Shown here one piece after another: positions 28,075-37,112 of a stretch of DNA of 64,000 bases (positions are counted from its first letter, which is position 1; the number at the start of each line of letters is the position of its first letter). The stretch covers positions 523,101 through 587,100 of the forward strand of contig OW569355.1 of NCBI GenBank assembly GCA_937625935.1, given 5' to 3'. This DNA comes from Tetramitus jugosus. Its lineage: Eukaryota; Heterolobosea; Eutetramitea; Acrasida; Vahlkampfiidae. The translations under genes were made by a program, and so were the position numbers. Below the pieces are notes generated by a model. That model was not told the origin of the DNA, made no database searches, and saw nothing but the letters and a program-made list of their open reading frames with translations.

Positions 28075-28482
28075 TGTCCACAAAGTCTTTGATTATTGAT
28101 CAAAAGCATTGCGAGCTTTCTTGAGCGGAGGATAGTGTTATTGACTCCTAATTTGGCGCCTGATCGAATTGTACAGAGACGTGGCGCGAAAGGATCGGTG
28201 AATTTGTTAACCCCGATGTCGGTTCAATATCTACGAATCCGTTTGTCCTGACGTCATGTCCTCCAATGGCCCACTTGACCTTCAACTTACTCCACTGTTT
28301 ACAAAGGATTACTCCGATAGAGTGAATATCTACAGTTGTGCAGCCTTTTGCCAGTTAAGAAGAGAATAGCAGAGTAGGGAGGGTGCAAACCGTTAAGCGA
28401 GTCTTTCCTACCGTAGTTTCATTTCAATTCAAAACCAACAAAGACAACAACCCAAAACCCAAATCAAAGTAACAACGTAACA
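28075..28482. other. Divergent promoter region
   Basis: Upstream of both the IQ protein (minus) and cofilin (plus). It holds E2F-like sites at 28152-28160 and 28183-28191 and an A/C-rich leader before the cofilin ATG. No gene. Confidence 0.5.
28152..28191. promoter_or_regulatory. Pair of E2F-like sites
   Basis: TTTGGCGCC at 28152-28160 and GGCGCGAAA at 28183-28191 (TTTCGCGCC on the other strand). Both match the E2F/DP core TTTSSCGC. They are 78-117 bp upstream of the IQ-protein ATG. Confidence 0.5.
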
Positions 28483-28976
28483 ATGGTATGTCAATGATGA
28501 GTCCGTCTGTGGAGTAAAGAAAGATACTAACTCTTCCTCAACACACTCAGGCAACAGGAGTAAAAGTGAATGATGAATGTATGAGAGATTACAACGACTT
28601 GAAGACCAAGAAGGCCTACAAGTACTTGATTTTCACCATGTCCGACGACATGAAGGAAATTATTGTCCAAGAGAAGGGAGCACGAGAACTCTCCTATGCT
28701 GACTTGTACAACAAGTTGCAAAACGAAATGGTAAAGGACCCAAAGTACGTTGTTGTTGACCACAGCTACGAAGTCGATGGATTGAGAGAAAAGATTGTTT
28801 TCATTAACTGGATTCCTGAAGGTTCCCCTGTTAAGAAGAAGATGATCTTCGCATCTAGCAAGGCTGCTTTGAAGCAAAGATTGCAAGGAATTCACTTTGA
28901 AATTCAAGGAACTGACTTGAGTGAAGTCGTGGAAGAAAAGTTGACTGAGAAGGCTTTGAGCTTGAACAGAAACTAA
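28483..28976 (+). CDS. ADF/cofilin, first exon is only the ATG
   Basis: 142 residues. Exon 1 is the initiator codon alone (28483-28485). The intron 28486-28550 has a GTATGT donor, a perfect TACTAAC branch point (28525-28531) and CAG acceptor. Exon 2 (28551-28976) continues ATGVKVNDECMRDYNDLK. Actin-binding features are present: the TKKAYKYLIFTMSDD strand region, DPKYVVVDH and the long helix KKKMIFASSKAALKQRL. The protein severs and depolymerises actin filaments. An intron directly after the start codon is a known conserved position in cofilin genes of fungi, plants and animals. Confidence 0.95.
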
Positions 28977-29084
28977 ACTTGTAAAATTGTCAAAAAGTGT
29001 AATTGTAGATCCACACCCGTTCAACCCGTTTTTTCTCCGTCAATCGATAACAAGAACGTTCCTTCAAGAAAGAGATCACACAAA

Positions 29085-30185
29085 ATGGCAAACACTCAAT
29101 CCTTCCGCAGCACAACCGTCATTGATGTTGGATCCATCAACACACGGATCGGCAATGTCATCCACCAGGAGGAGTCACAACTGCTGTCGAATTTTGAGAG
29201 TGCGATCAAGATTGTTCCTTCTTCTGTTTCCATTGTGAACAAGTATGGAAAGTCAAGATCTGCTTGTCCCATGGAACAAGGTGTGATCACTGATTGGGTT
29301 GCTTGGGAGAAATTGTTATCGGGTCATGAGAGTAATGATAATAGTGGTGCTGCTGCACTGGATTCGCTGTTTCTGACAGAGTCTCCATTCAACACGAATC
29401 AAATGAGAGAGAAGATGGGAGAGATTTGTTTCGAGTCGTTTCATACAAGGCGACTCGCAATCGAAAACACTGCCGTTACTAGCTTACGATCCACTGTTTC
29501 ATCAGATGAAGCAGAATATTCTCTGACTGGTGTTGTGATAGATTCTGGGTACGGTGATACGACTATTGTGCCAGTGTACGATGGCATGACAATGATTAAG
29601 AGTGCGTTTAAGATTGAATTGGCAGGAATGTTGATTGATCAGCTGGTGCAGCAGCATTTGAATTGTGATGCGACTGGTGCCGATGAATGGAAGAAACAAA
29701 ATTGTCGCGTAGCATTAGATTTTGAAAGTGTGTTGCCTGATACGCGTGATATCTATCGGTTCTGCGAAGTCATGTTCAATCCAGAGATATCGGATCAAAA
29801 GAAACAATATGCAAAATTTTTTGGTGACTTGTACAATGTGGAGATGGACAAGTTTAATGGATTGGGTGTCGAAGTTTGGAGAAGCATTGTTCAGTCGGAC
29901 AGTTCGATCCGTGAGGAACTCTATGAGAATATTCTCCTGTGTGGTGGGAATACTCTGTTCCCTGGATTGGAGAACAGACTGGAGAAAGAAGTGAAACAAT
30001 TGGCACCAGATTATGTTCAAGTCGTAGTGAACAAGGCAGGTGATCATCCATTCGAGAGACAGCACGCTGCATGCATTGGTGCTTGCAAGATGGCACAAGA
30101 CGCTTCCTTTTCTTCTTGGATCACACCCGAGCAGTATCAAGAACAAGGTCCATCCATCCTCCACAGACAAGAATCAGACCTATAA
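29085..30185 (+). CDS. Divergent actin-related protein lacking the D-loop
   Basis: 366 residues. Actin fold landmarks: phosphate loop 1 is altered (TVIDVGSINTRIGNV), MEQGVITDW corresponds to [11 protein letters not shown], and the second phosphate loop is VVIDSGYGDTTIVPVYDG. The adenosine-side LLCGGNTLFPGLENRL and C-terminal SSWITPEQYQEQGPSILHR match actin subdomains 3 and 1. About 30 residues covering the DNase-I-binding loop are missing after residue 46. The sequence fits none of Arp1-10 clearly. Loss of the D-loop argues against incorporation into ordinary filaments. The gene begins 108 bp downstream of the cofilin stop codon on the same strand. Confidence 0.88.
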   Translation: MANTQSFRSTTVIDVGSINTRIGNVIHQEESQLLSNFESAIKIVPSSVSIVNKYGKSRSACPMEQGVITDWVAWEKLLSGHESNDNSGAAALDSLFLTESPFNTNQMREKMGEICFESFHTRRLAIENTAVTSLRSTVSSDEAEYSLTGVVIDSGYGDTTIVPVYDGMTMIKSAFKIELAGMLIDQLVQQHLNCDATGADEWKKQNCRVALDFESVLPDTRDIYRFCEVMFNPEISDQKKQYAKFFGDLYNVEMDKFNGLGVEVWRSIVQSDSSIREELYENILLCGGNTLFPGLENRLEKEVKQLAPDYVQVVVNKAGDHPFERQHAACIGACKMAQDASFSSWITPEQYQEQGPSILHRQESDL

Positions 30186-30307
30186 ACGTAATTTATACTT
30201 CACCTCTGTGAACCATTTCCAATACAACACTTTTGTCGCCAAAACAAACACCGGAAAATTGATCATCATTTCCCCTCCAAACAAAAAACAAAAAAAACGC
30301 GTTGTTC

Positions 30308-30604
30308 ATGAACAAAACAACAACAGCAGCAGCGAAACCAGCACTATCACTGGCCTATTTCATTGTTCGTTCACAATCATTATTCTTCTACCGTGATATT
30401 TTAAAAACATTGCGTCAAGTCGATCCCATCATTGCCAAAGAAATTCGCAGAGAAGTCAAACAAAAATTTGAGAGCAGTCGGGGAATTATAGAAGCAAGCA
30501 CTTGTAGAAGATTACTGGCAGAAGGAAGAGTAGAGTTTAAACAGTTGACCAATATTATGTCATTGTCTGCTCATTCAAGTCAACAACAACAAGACGAAGA
30601 ATAA
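30308..30604 (+). CDS. LYR-motif mitochondrial protein (LYRM2-like)
   Basis: 98 residues. An Ala/Thr/Lys-rich start looks like a mitochondrial presequence. The segment SLFFYRDILKTLRQVDP carries the LYR-type motif as FYR, and the helices IAKEIRREVKQKFESSRG and RRLLAEGRVEFKQLTNIMSL follow the LYRM2/complex I LYR pattern. Proteins of this type bind acyl carrier protein and help build respiratory complexes. The Leu to Phe change in the motif is conservative. It precedes the YqgF gene by 96 bases on the same strand. Confidence 0.7.
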   Translation: MNKTTTAAAKPALSLAYFIVRSQSLFFYRDILKTLRQVDPIIAKEIRREVKQKFESSRGIIEASTCRRLLAEGRVEFKQLTNIMSLSAHSSQQQQDEE

Positions 30605-30700
30605 CAATTATTATTAAGTGAAATTGTATCAAATTTTCCATCAAAAAAATCAACAACAACAACACCAATAACAACAACAACATATCACACACAAAAAAAC

Positions 30701-31501
30701 ATGACATCAACATTATCTAAACAATTCATATCATTGCCTCAATTCCTCCAACGAATTCATTACGTTATGCCATCTTCAAACCAATCAACAACATTCCATC
30801 ATCAACATCAACATCAACATCATTTGAAGTCATCATTATTAAACAATTCAATGAATGTGAGTCGATTGATTGGATTGGACGTGGGACAAAAGTTTGTTGG
30901 TATTGCTCTATCGGATGATGAGAATAGAGTGGCAATCGCAAGTGATTTTGGTCTCAAGAGATTCAAGAATGATCATAACATGCATGAAATGAGTCAAGCA
31001 CTGGATGAAATATGTGAACAGAATAATGTCATGGCATTGGTCGTTGGTGTACCATCTGCTTTCACTTCACACGTGCTTGATATTTGTCATTTTGTTCAGC
31101 ATTTGACCAATTATCATCATCATCAGCAGCAGCATGCAGTACCATCATCGCAATTAACACAAGAAAAGACAAGGAATCATTATTATCAATTGAAGCGATT
31201 ACCACATTTGCCAATTCTGTTACAGGATGAAACATATACGACGTATGAGGCCTATGGCGACGTGCATCAGGGAAAGCGTCACTTATCAGCCGACACCAAA
31301 TCAGATATTCTCTCGACCATGTCAGCTGAAGAGAAACGGCACTTGGATCAAGCTGCTGCGGCGCGTATCCTACAGAGAACACTGGACGATATACATGAAC
31401 ACATTCGAATTTATCACCAACAGAAACAACAACGAGAGCAAGAACAGCAGAGACGACATGGACAAGACAAGCAACAACGGAGGAATAAGAGTACGAACTG
31501 A
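30701..31501 (+). CDS. YqgF/RuvX-type RNase H-fold protein
   Basis: 266 residues. The RNase H fold core is clear. RLIGLDVGQKFVGIALSDD holds the first catalytic Asp, VMALVVGVPS is the second strand, ILLQDETYTTYEA carries the Glu region and KRHLDQAAAARILQRTLDD the last Asp and helix. Bacterial relatives process pre-16S rRNA 5' ends and were first proposed as Holliday-junction resolvases. The N-terminal 45 residues (LSKQFISLPQFLQRIHY) look like a mitochondrial presequence, so an organelle rRNA role is plausible. There are His- and Gln-rich insertions at about 140-150 and at the C-terminus. Confidence 0.85.
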   Translation: MTSTLSKQFISLPQFLQRIHYVMPSSNQSTTFHHQHQHQHHLKSSLLNNSMNVSRLIGLDVGQKFVGIALSDDENRVAIASDFGLKRFKNDHNMHEMSQALDEICEQNNVMALVVGVPSAFTSHVLDICHFVQHLTNYHHHQQQHAVPSSQLTQEKTRNHYYQLKRLPHLPILLQDETYTTYEAYGDVHQGKRHLSADTKSDILSTMSAEEKRHLDQAAAARILQRTLDDIHEHIRIYHQQKQQREQEQQRRHGQDKQQRRNKSTN

Positions 31502-31548
31502 ATACATGGCAGCAATTGTTTGGAGTTTTAACGAAACTTTTATTCTTT

Positions 31549-34365
31549 TTATTCCTTGTCGAGGAACATGACACTGATGAGACTGTTGATGTAAGAGTCG
31601 ACCATGGATGGATTCTGACTGCTTCCTCCCATGAACTTCCATTTGTATGTCACGTCAATCTTGTCGCCTTCATTAAAGTGCAAGTACTCTCGGTATGGAT
31701 CCACGTACTTGCCATTCACATAAGCATCGATTTGCATCAAGAATTGGAACACTTCACCATTCTTGGCGTCATGCAAACTCTTTCGAATAAACATTTCTCT
31801 CTCATTGGGTGTCATTCCTTCCAGTTCTGATTCACTGTCCTCTTTTTGACCCTTTTCACGCCATCCTGGGTCTTGCTTCATTGGTTCGGCATAAATAACA
31901 ATCACATTGTCTCGAGAGTTGAAGGATTGATCCATGCAAATCTTGATGGCCTTGCAATCCGATCCCACAAAGTGCTCAGACACAATCTTGTTACATATTG
32001 TTTCGAACAGTGCTGTCGTGTATTGGAACATCTTCTCAGCAATATATGTGCCTCCGAATGTGTATCTGTCCATCTCTGCAAGACTAATGAACTCAAATCC
32101 AAAAATGTTCAATGTGTTGTGATAGGCCATAAACATTCCCTGCATCGATCCTATTCTCGCCTGGAATGAATACTTGATGAATGCTGTTCTAATGAGATCG
32201 TAGAACTCTCTTTCGAACGAGTTGATCACTCCATTGATATGCTGTGGTCTCAAATCAGAAACTGACTCATATATCCGTATGTTGTTTCTGACTTCATTGA
32301 TCGCTCTGGTCTTAATATCAAACACAAAAGGATCTGGCAATGGATTCGTTTCTTCTCTCAGTGCACAATCCAACTGAGATCGAATCACAATGCCTCCGTA
32401 CTTCATATAGTTGTACGCTTCACGATCATCTGGCGAGATCGTAGTGTGTTCTGCGAGCACTTGAGTTTGGAATCTCTCTGGTTCCATCACCAACATCTTC
32501 TCCATACTCTTACCCAGGTCGAGTAGAATTTGATTGGCAGGTGCAATGGCATCGATACCATTGTGAGAATCAATACTCCACATGTTTTCGTCCGCTGAGC
32601 TCTTACGAAGAACGACACACTTGCCTCTCATGATACCAGAGGTAAATGCTGATGGTGCACCTCTGAATGATGGCAACAGATCTGCATTGGTCGGTCTATA
32701 ACGACTCAATACATTGTACAGCATTGTCAATGGACCTGAGAGTGAACTTGTACTGGCCTTGAACGTGCATCCCTCCTTCTTGGCAATGCCATTCAAATCT
32801 TCATCTCTGGAAGTGGTCACAAATGGTGCCAAATTGGAGAAGTTGACCTCATTTGGCTGATGAATCTTCTCCAGGAATGGAGCAAAATGATACACCTTCT
32901 CATACTTGTTATAATAAGAATCAATGTTCAACAGGGAGTGCAATCCAGGTTCAAACACCACTTGTTCCAAATTGTGAGCCAATACTTCGACTGGTGGTTG
33001 CTTTGTAATCGATTCTACCTTTGTAGGGTTTTCCTTGGGCAACACCAATTGAATCTCCGGTTCACGAACCAACTCATTCTTGTGAATATCGACACGAATC
33101 TTCTTATAGGAGTAATCTTTGAGACCGTGGAACAAATCATCTGGGTCGTACTCTGCCAAACTCGATCGATACTCTACAGGTTCACTCACATCATAAATAA
33201 TACCCATATTCTTCAGATTGACTTGTTCTTCAATGATTGCATGCTGCACTTTTCGATTGTAAATCATTTGCTTGGTCGATAGCATGACTGGTCTCTTTCC
33301 TGCTCTTCTTCGATCGGATGGATGTTGTCTGTCTGCTGAAAAAGCAGATGCTTGTGATGCAGCAGCAGCAGCACCACCACCACCTGATGACTCTACATCA
33401 TCAAACACTCCAGAGATGAAATTAACAGTGGACGAAGAAGAACTCGTCTTGTTGTTATTGTTCACTGACGATGATGCATTGTTGATGCTTGAGCTAGAGC
33501 TACTATTGTGATGATGAGAATCAAATTCAGTGCTTCTCTTCCTGTTTTGTTGAGAATTGGAACTCGTTGAAAAAACAGGAAAAGCAGTTGAAAAAGCAGA
33601 TGCCAAGTCATTGTTCATGTTTTCAGTCAATGGTGCAGCACTACCTTCAGAGCCTACTAGGTGATTCACAGCAGTGGTAGTAGTAGCATCAGTGGTGGTA
33701 GTAGCAACTGGTTGTTGGTCTTCCTTGTAATAATCACTGGATATTGTTTCGAGTAAACGAGCAGAAATGTCAATTCGAGGTGTTTCCTTGCCTCGAGCAA
33801 TGTTATTGTTGTTGCTATATGATGATGATGATCCAATTTGCTGTTGTTGTTGTTGTTGTTGATCCTTTTGTGGATGATGATGGTGGTGATGATGATGATG
33901 GTGATGATAAAAGTGATGACGACGAGCAGCATTCTGAGAACGACGATTCTTCTTTTGATGATTCAATGATGATGATGATGATTTGCGGTCCTTTGAATCT
34001 TGTTGCTGTTGTTGTTCATTGTTTGATGCTTGTTGTTGTTTTTCTTGTTGTGATTTCTTCTGTTGTTGTTGTTGATTAGTTGTTGTTGTTGTTGAGGATG
34101 AAGAAGGTTGCTTGTGTTTATGATGCTGATGCTGATGGTTCTTGGAATGAGAATGTGGTGGGGATGCTTTTTGTTGAGTTGCTTGAGTCGTTTCATCAGA
34201 GAAGAGTGAAATGGATGTGTGATAAGAGCCGTACTGATAATGATGATGATGACTCAGTGGTGGTGCAAGGCGATTGATGCTGTTGATGCTTGGGATGCAA
34301 TACAAATTTCTGGCCAAGGTATTACCACCGGTGGATAGGAATTTGCGTCTTGATGCTTGCAACAT
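31549..34365 (-). CDS. PET127: Pet127-family mitochondrial RNA-processing protein
   Basis: 938 residues. The first 30 residues are a typical mitochondrial presequence. Residues 45-340 are low complexity with long Gln, Asn, Ser and His tracts, including 13 consecutive His. The Pet127 domain (about 455-850) is recognised by VEVLAHNLEQVVFEPGLHSL, TSRDEDLNGIA, LSGPLTMLYNVLSRYRP, GKCVVLRKSSADENMWSID and LLDLGKSMEKML. Yeast Pet127 acts in 5' processing and turnover of mitochondrial mRNAs, and the family has been placed in the PD-(D/E)XK nuclease superfamily. Acidic Glu/Asp-x-Lys candidates in the last third fit that but were not verified. It is convergent with the YqgF gene, 47 bases apart. Confidence 0.88.
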   Translation of the reverse strand: MLQASRRKFLSTGGNTLARNLYCIPSINSINRLAPPLSHHHHYQYGSYHTSISLFSDETTQATQQKASPPHSHSKNHQHQHHKHKQPSSSSTTTTTNQQQQQKKSQQEKQQQASNNEQQQQQDSKDRKSSSSSLNHQKKNRRSQNAARRHHFYHHHHHHHHHHHPQKDQQQQQQQQIGSSSSYSNNNNIARGKETPRIDISARLLETISSDYYKEDQQPVATTTTDATTTTAVNHLVGSEGSAAPLTENMNNDLASAFSTAFPVFSTSSNSQQNRKRSTEFDSHHHNSSSSSSINNASSSVNNNNKTSSSSSTVNFISGVFDDVESSGGGGAAAAASQASAFSADRQHPSDRRRAGKRPVMLSTKQMIYNRKVQHAIIEEQVNLKNMGIIYDVSEPVEYRSSLAEYDPDDLFHGLKDYSYKKIRVDIHKNELVREPEIQLVLPKENPTKVESITKQPPVEVLAHNLEQVVFEPGLHSLLNIDSYYNKYEKVYHFAPFLEKIHQPNEVNFSNLAPFVTTSRDEDLNGIAKKEGCTFKASTSSLSGPLTMLYNVLSRYRPTNADLLPSFRGAPSAFTSGIMRGKCVVLRKSSADENMWSIDSHNGIDAIAPANQILLDLGKSMEKMLVMEPERFQTQVLAEHTTISPDDREAYNYMKYGGIVIRSQLDCALREETNPLPDPFVFDIKTRAINEVRNNIRIYESVSDLRPQHINGVINSFEREFYDLIRTAFIKYSFQARIGSMQGMFMAYHNTLNIFGFEFISLAEMDRYTFGGTYIAEKMFQYTTALFETICNKIVSEHFVGSDCKAIKICMDQSFNSRDNVIVIYAEPMKQDPGWREKGQKEDSESELEGMTPNEREMFIRKSLHDAKNGEVFQFLMQIDAYVNGKYVDPYREYLHFNEGDKIDVTYKWKFMGGSSQNPSMVDSYINSLISVMFLDKE

Positions 34366-34467
34366 GTTGAGTCAGATGTGATTGATTGGGGTGTGACTTC
34401 AAGTTTTTGTTTGTGTGGAAAAGCTTCTTTTGAGGATGTGAAAAATTGAAAAAATTGTTCAATGAAT

Positions 34468-34476
34468 GGCGCGAAA
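34468..34476 (-). promoter_or_regulatory. E2F-like site upstream of the Pet127 gene
   Basis: GGCGCGAAA on the plus strand (TTTCGCGCC on the minus). It lies 103-111 bp before the Pet127 ATG and directly after the stop codon of the methyltransferase gene. Confidence 0.35.
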
Positions 34477-34477
34477 G

Positions 34478-35467
34478 TTATCCGCAATTATCCGACTGGA
34501 AATGCTGGAACTGGTGGAGAAGAATGGCAGCAACTTGACTCACGTTCATGGAGTCGTAAGAATGGGCCATTGGGATATGAATGTAGGAGATATTGGGCAA
34601 GAGAGAGGAGAATTCGCGCTCATCGCCTGAGTGCTCATGATTGAGCATGACACAGAGGTGTTTCTGTCTCTGCAGGTCATCCAATGGTTCACGATCTGAG
34701 CTCGCTGGATGAAGGCGATAAACTGGATGTTTTTCAATCGATTTTTGTGTCTCGCAGGTCGATATGAGACAGGATATCTCTGGTGCATAGTTCATCCACT
34801 TGACAAACGACTCTTGCGAGCACGTGATCAATGGAAGAGAAAATATGGTCGTTCTGGAGCTCTTGATCACCTTTTCATTGAATGGAGATATCGATCCATC
34901 GAGAATGACCATTGAATCATAGCCCAGGCTATAAGAACTTCGCATAATGGTTCCCAAATTACCTGGATCCTCCAATTTGTTGATCACAACAGTTCGTTGG
35001 CATGACCGTAACTTTTGAAAGGCCAATGTTTCATCAATTGCATCACTGTAGAACAACGAGCGGTGATTCTTTTCGTTGCTACTGTTGGATTGCATTCGAT
35101 TGAGATGAGGATAAGAAAACGTTGCACATATTCCATTGGTAGACTGCACATTGCACACACTCCGTATGATCGAATCATTGGTCACAACGACCACCAAGTC
35201 ATCGTGACTCTTTGGTGACTCCGTCATCACTAGTCGGCTCAAGTTCTCATTCGAGTGCAAGAGTTGTTCATTGGACACCAATAGGCAATTCGGTTTTATT
35301 CGATGTAATTGCAAGCATTCATCCACCATTTTCTCACCATGAATCAGAATGTTGACATCATGCCACTGTTGTTTCTTGACTGACAATGGAAGATGTTCTC
35401 TTTGTTTGATCAACCGTTTCACCAATGGATTCTGTGCACTTGTGATACGTTGAATGACATGTTGCAT
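34478..35467 (-). CDS. SpoU/TrmH-family RNA 2'-O-methyltransferase
   Basis: 329 residues. An N-terminal substrate-binding part (ITSAQNPLVKRLIKQREH, HGEKMVDECL) precedes the SPOUT methyltransferase domain (about 155-325). SpoU motif 1 is KLEDPGNLGTIMRSSYSLG with the catalytic Arg, motif 2 is LCVMLNHEHSGD and motif 3 is PMAHSYDSMNVSQVAAILLHQF. The expected reaction is SAM-dependent 2'-O-methylation of rRNA or tRNA ribose. RlmB and the mitochondrial MRM1/MRM3 enzymes are the nearest types. Because the neighbours are mitochondrial RNA genes, a mitochondrial rRNA target is plausible inference. Confidence 0.88.
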   Translation of the reverse strand: MQHVIQRITSAQNPLVKRLIKQREHLPLSVKKQQWHDVNILIHGEKMVDECLQLHRIKPNCLLVSNEQLLHSNENLSRLVMTESPKSHDDLVVVVTNDSIIRSVCNVQSTNGICATFSYPHLNRMQSNSSNEKNHRSLFYSDAIDETLAFQKLRSCQRTVVINKLEDPGNLGTIMRSSYSLGYDSMVILDGSISPFNEKVIKSSRTTIFSLPLITCSQESFVKWMNYAPEISCLISTCETQKSIEKHPVYRLHPASSDREPLDDLQRQKHLCVMLNHEHSGDEREFSSLLPNISYIHIPMAHSYDSMNVSQVAAILLHQFQHFQSDNCG

Positions 35468-35542
35468 TTCTGTTTCTCTTTTGGTTGTTGTTTGATTGTT
35501 TTTTCAGTGGTTCTTTTGGTTCTTGTCAAGGAGAATTGTTAC

Positions 35543-36186
35543 CTACCAACCAAGACATGCCAAACAACTGATCCTTCCTCTCCGTAATGTTCCTGCACCC
35601 TCCCTTAGTCTTTCTGATTCTTCTCTATAGTTCTCCCTGTCAGCGCTCTTTAGCAGTTTTTCAACATTCTCTACGGTTGCTTCCTTTATTCCGTCCATCT
35701 TTACCTGGAGTTCAACCAGCTTCGAATTGTTTTCATCGTTGTACCATTTCTAAGTTTTCAGATGAAATGATACTCGAGTTAATATTATCAGGAACTAGAA
35801 ATGCTGGACAAGTCGTCAAAATGTTGTAATAGCTAGAAGGTACTCACCATCTTTTGAATCAAAATCTTCTTAGTGTTGGATCCGTTGGCTGCAATGTTCA
35901 TTCGTGTAACCTCTCTATCTACTTCGTTTAAACATGCCCAAACAATCTTTCTGTTGAACCCATAGTCAGTAACAGCAAAGTATGTCTTGTTGTCATGGTT
36001 CTTGTAGTGGAATTCATAAGGCTTCTGCTTCAGAGTCTTTCTTTCACCATTGTTCTTTAAAATCTTTGGATAAATAATATTTACAATCACTTCTCTCACA
36101 TTTCCACCCTTGCCTTCACTGTACTCGGCCAAGAGTCGACCACTGTCCATAACAGCTAAGAACAATATCTGATACTCTGCGCTCAT
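35543..36186 (-). CDS. Divergent longin-SNARE without transmembrane helix, two exons
   Basis: Exon 1 36186-35848 codes 113 residues of longin domain (MSAEYQILFLAVMDSGRLLAEYS, KIVWACLNEVDREV). The intron is 35750-35847 (GTGAGT to AACTTAG). Exon 2 35749-35543 adds 68 residues: LVELQVKMDGIKEATVENVEKLLKSA..., ERLREGAGTLRRGRISCLACLGW, stop. The whole is 181 residues. The second part aligns with the R-SNARE helix, including the LREGAGTL region. The central-layer Arg is not where expected and no membrane helix follows. Two Cys in the last seven residues could be lipidated, as in Ykt6, although there is no CaaX box. Probably a modified trafficking SNARE; the second exon is my own assembly. Confidence 0.7.
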
Positions 36187-36290
36187 TGACGTCTTGTATG
36201 TATGGGGTATGAGTACTATTTCTGTTGATTACTTCTTTCAAGAAATGAAAACTTGGAGATATTCTTATTTGAGATTCCATAGTAGAACCA

Positions 36291-36298
36291 TTTCGCGC
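36291..36298. promoter_or_regulatory. E2F-like site between divergent SNARE and MYND genes
   Basis: TTTCGCGC, an exact TTTSSCGC match. It lies 86-93 bp before the MYND gene ATG and 105-112 bp before the SNARE ATG. Confidence 0.4.
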
Positions 36299-36383
36299 TT
36301 CTGGGAGGACTGTAAATGGCAGACACAAACGTCGGGTCGGAAGCATTTAACACTCCGCTCAAAGAAAAAACGAGCAGAAGAAA

Positions 36384-37064
36384 ATGATATCACGAGCGGA
36401 GACCAATGACTTGGTGTTTGATGCAGTGTTTCAAGCCGTACCACAAGCCAACAATGAACAATTGCACCAATTTTGTCTCAAAAAATTTCATTCCTCTGGT
36501 TCCAAAGGATGCATCTACCTTTCATACGAGAATATGAATCAAATGCTTCACACGGATCAGCATCGCATGTCATGGAAGCCTCTATCTGCTGTGGAGGAAC
36601 TTGAAGGCCTACAGTCTACTACTACTACTTATGCAACTCAACTGATGAGTGATCTGAGGAGTTATGAGCCAGAAGATTGTTATATTTTGTTGGTGAGTTG
36701 TCCAGTGCCAACAACAAGTGCAGCAGCCAATAACAGCAATACGACTCCTGCTAACAATAATAATACTGATAAAGATCAACAAGCAAGTTCCGAAGCAGAA
36801 CAAACCACTCTCGTGTTCAAGCACAAGATTATCGATGGAAAGAGTGCAATGCAAGTGCCGCCACCAGTGATACGAGAACAGATTCTTCAAATTCCAATTT
36901 GCTACAATTGCCGTCAACCCAAGGACAAGTTGTATCGATGTGGTGCATGTGCCGGTGTTCTTTATTGCTCCAAGGAATGTTCAAAGGCTCACTGGGCTGA
37001 ACATAAGCCAACCTGTTTGGAACTGCGGAAGCAGAAGGCACCACAGAATCAAGCTCAAAAGTAA
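36384..37064 (+). CDS. MYND zinc-finger protein
   Basis: 226 residues. The C-terminal MYND finger (about 172-212) reads CYNCRQPKDKLYRCGACAGVLYCSKECSKAHWAEHKPTC with all eight ligands in order (C-x2-C, C-x2-C, C-x3-C, H-x3-C type spacing). The N-terminal 110 residues look globular (FDAVFQAVPQANNEQLHQFCLKKFHSS) and are separated from the finger by an Asn/Ser/Thr linker. There is no SET domain, so it is not a SMYD methyltransferase. MYND fingers usually bind proline-rich peptides. Role unknown. Confidence 0.85.
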   Translation: MISRAETNDLVFDAVFQAVPQANNEQLHQFCLKKFHSSGSKGCIYLSYENMNQMLHTDQHRMSWKPLSAVEELEGLQSTTTTYATQLMSDLRSYEPEDCYILLVSCPVPTTSAAANNSNTTPANNNNTDKDQQASSEAEQTTLVFKHKIIDGKSAMQVPPPVIREQILQIPICYNCRQPKDKLYRCGACAGVLYCSKECSKAHWAEHKPTCLELRKQKAPQNQAQK

Positions 37065-37112
37065 AAAGACATAATCTATTGTGCTCTTTCTATTGCTTGT
37101 TGTGCACTGATT

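Noticed and set aside
33744-34079. Asp/Val-rich plus-strand frame opposite Pet127
   Set aside because: Produced by antisense reading of CAT/CAA repeats; no independent coding signs.
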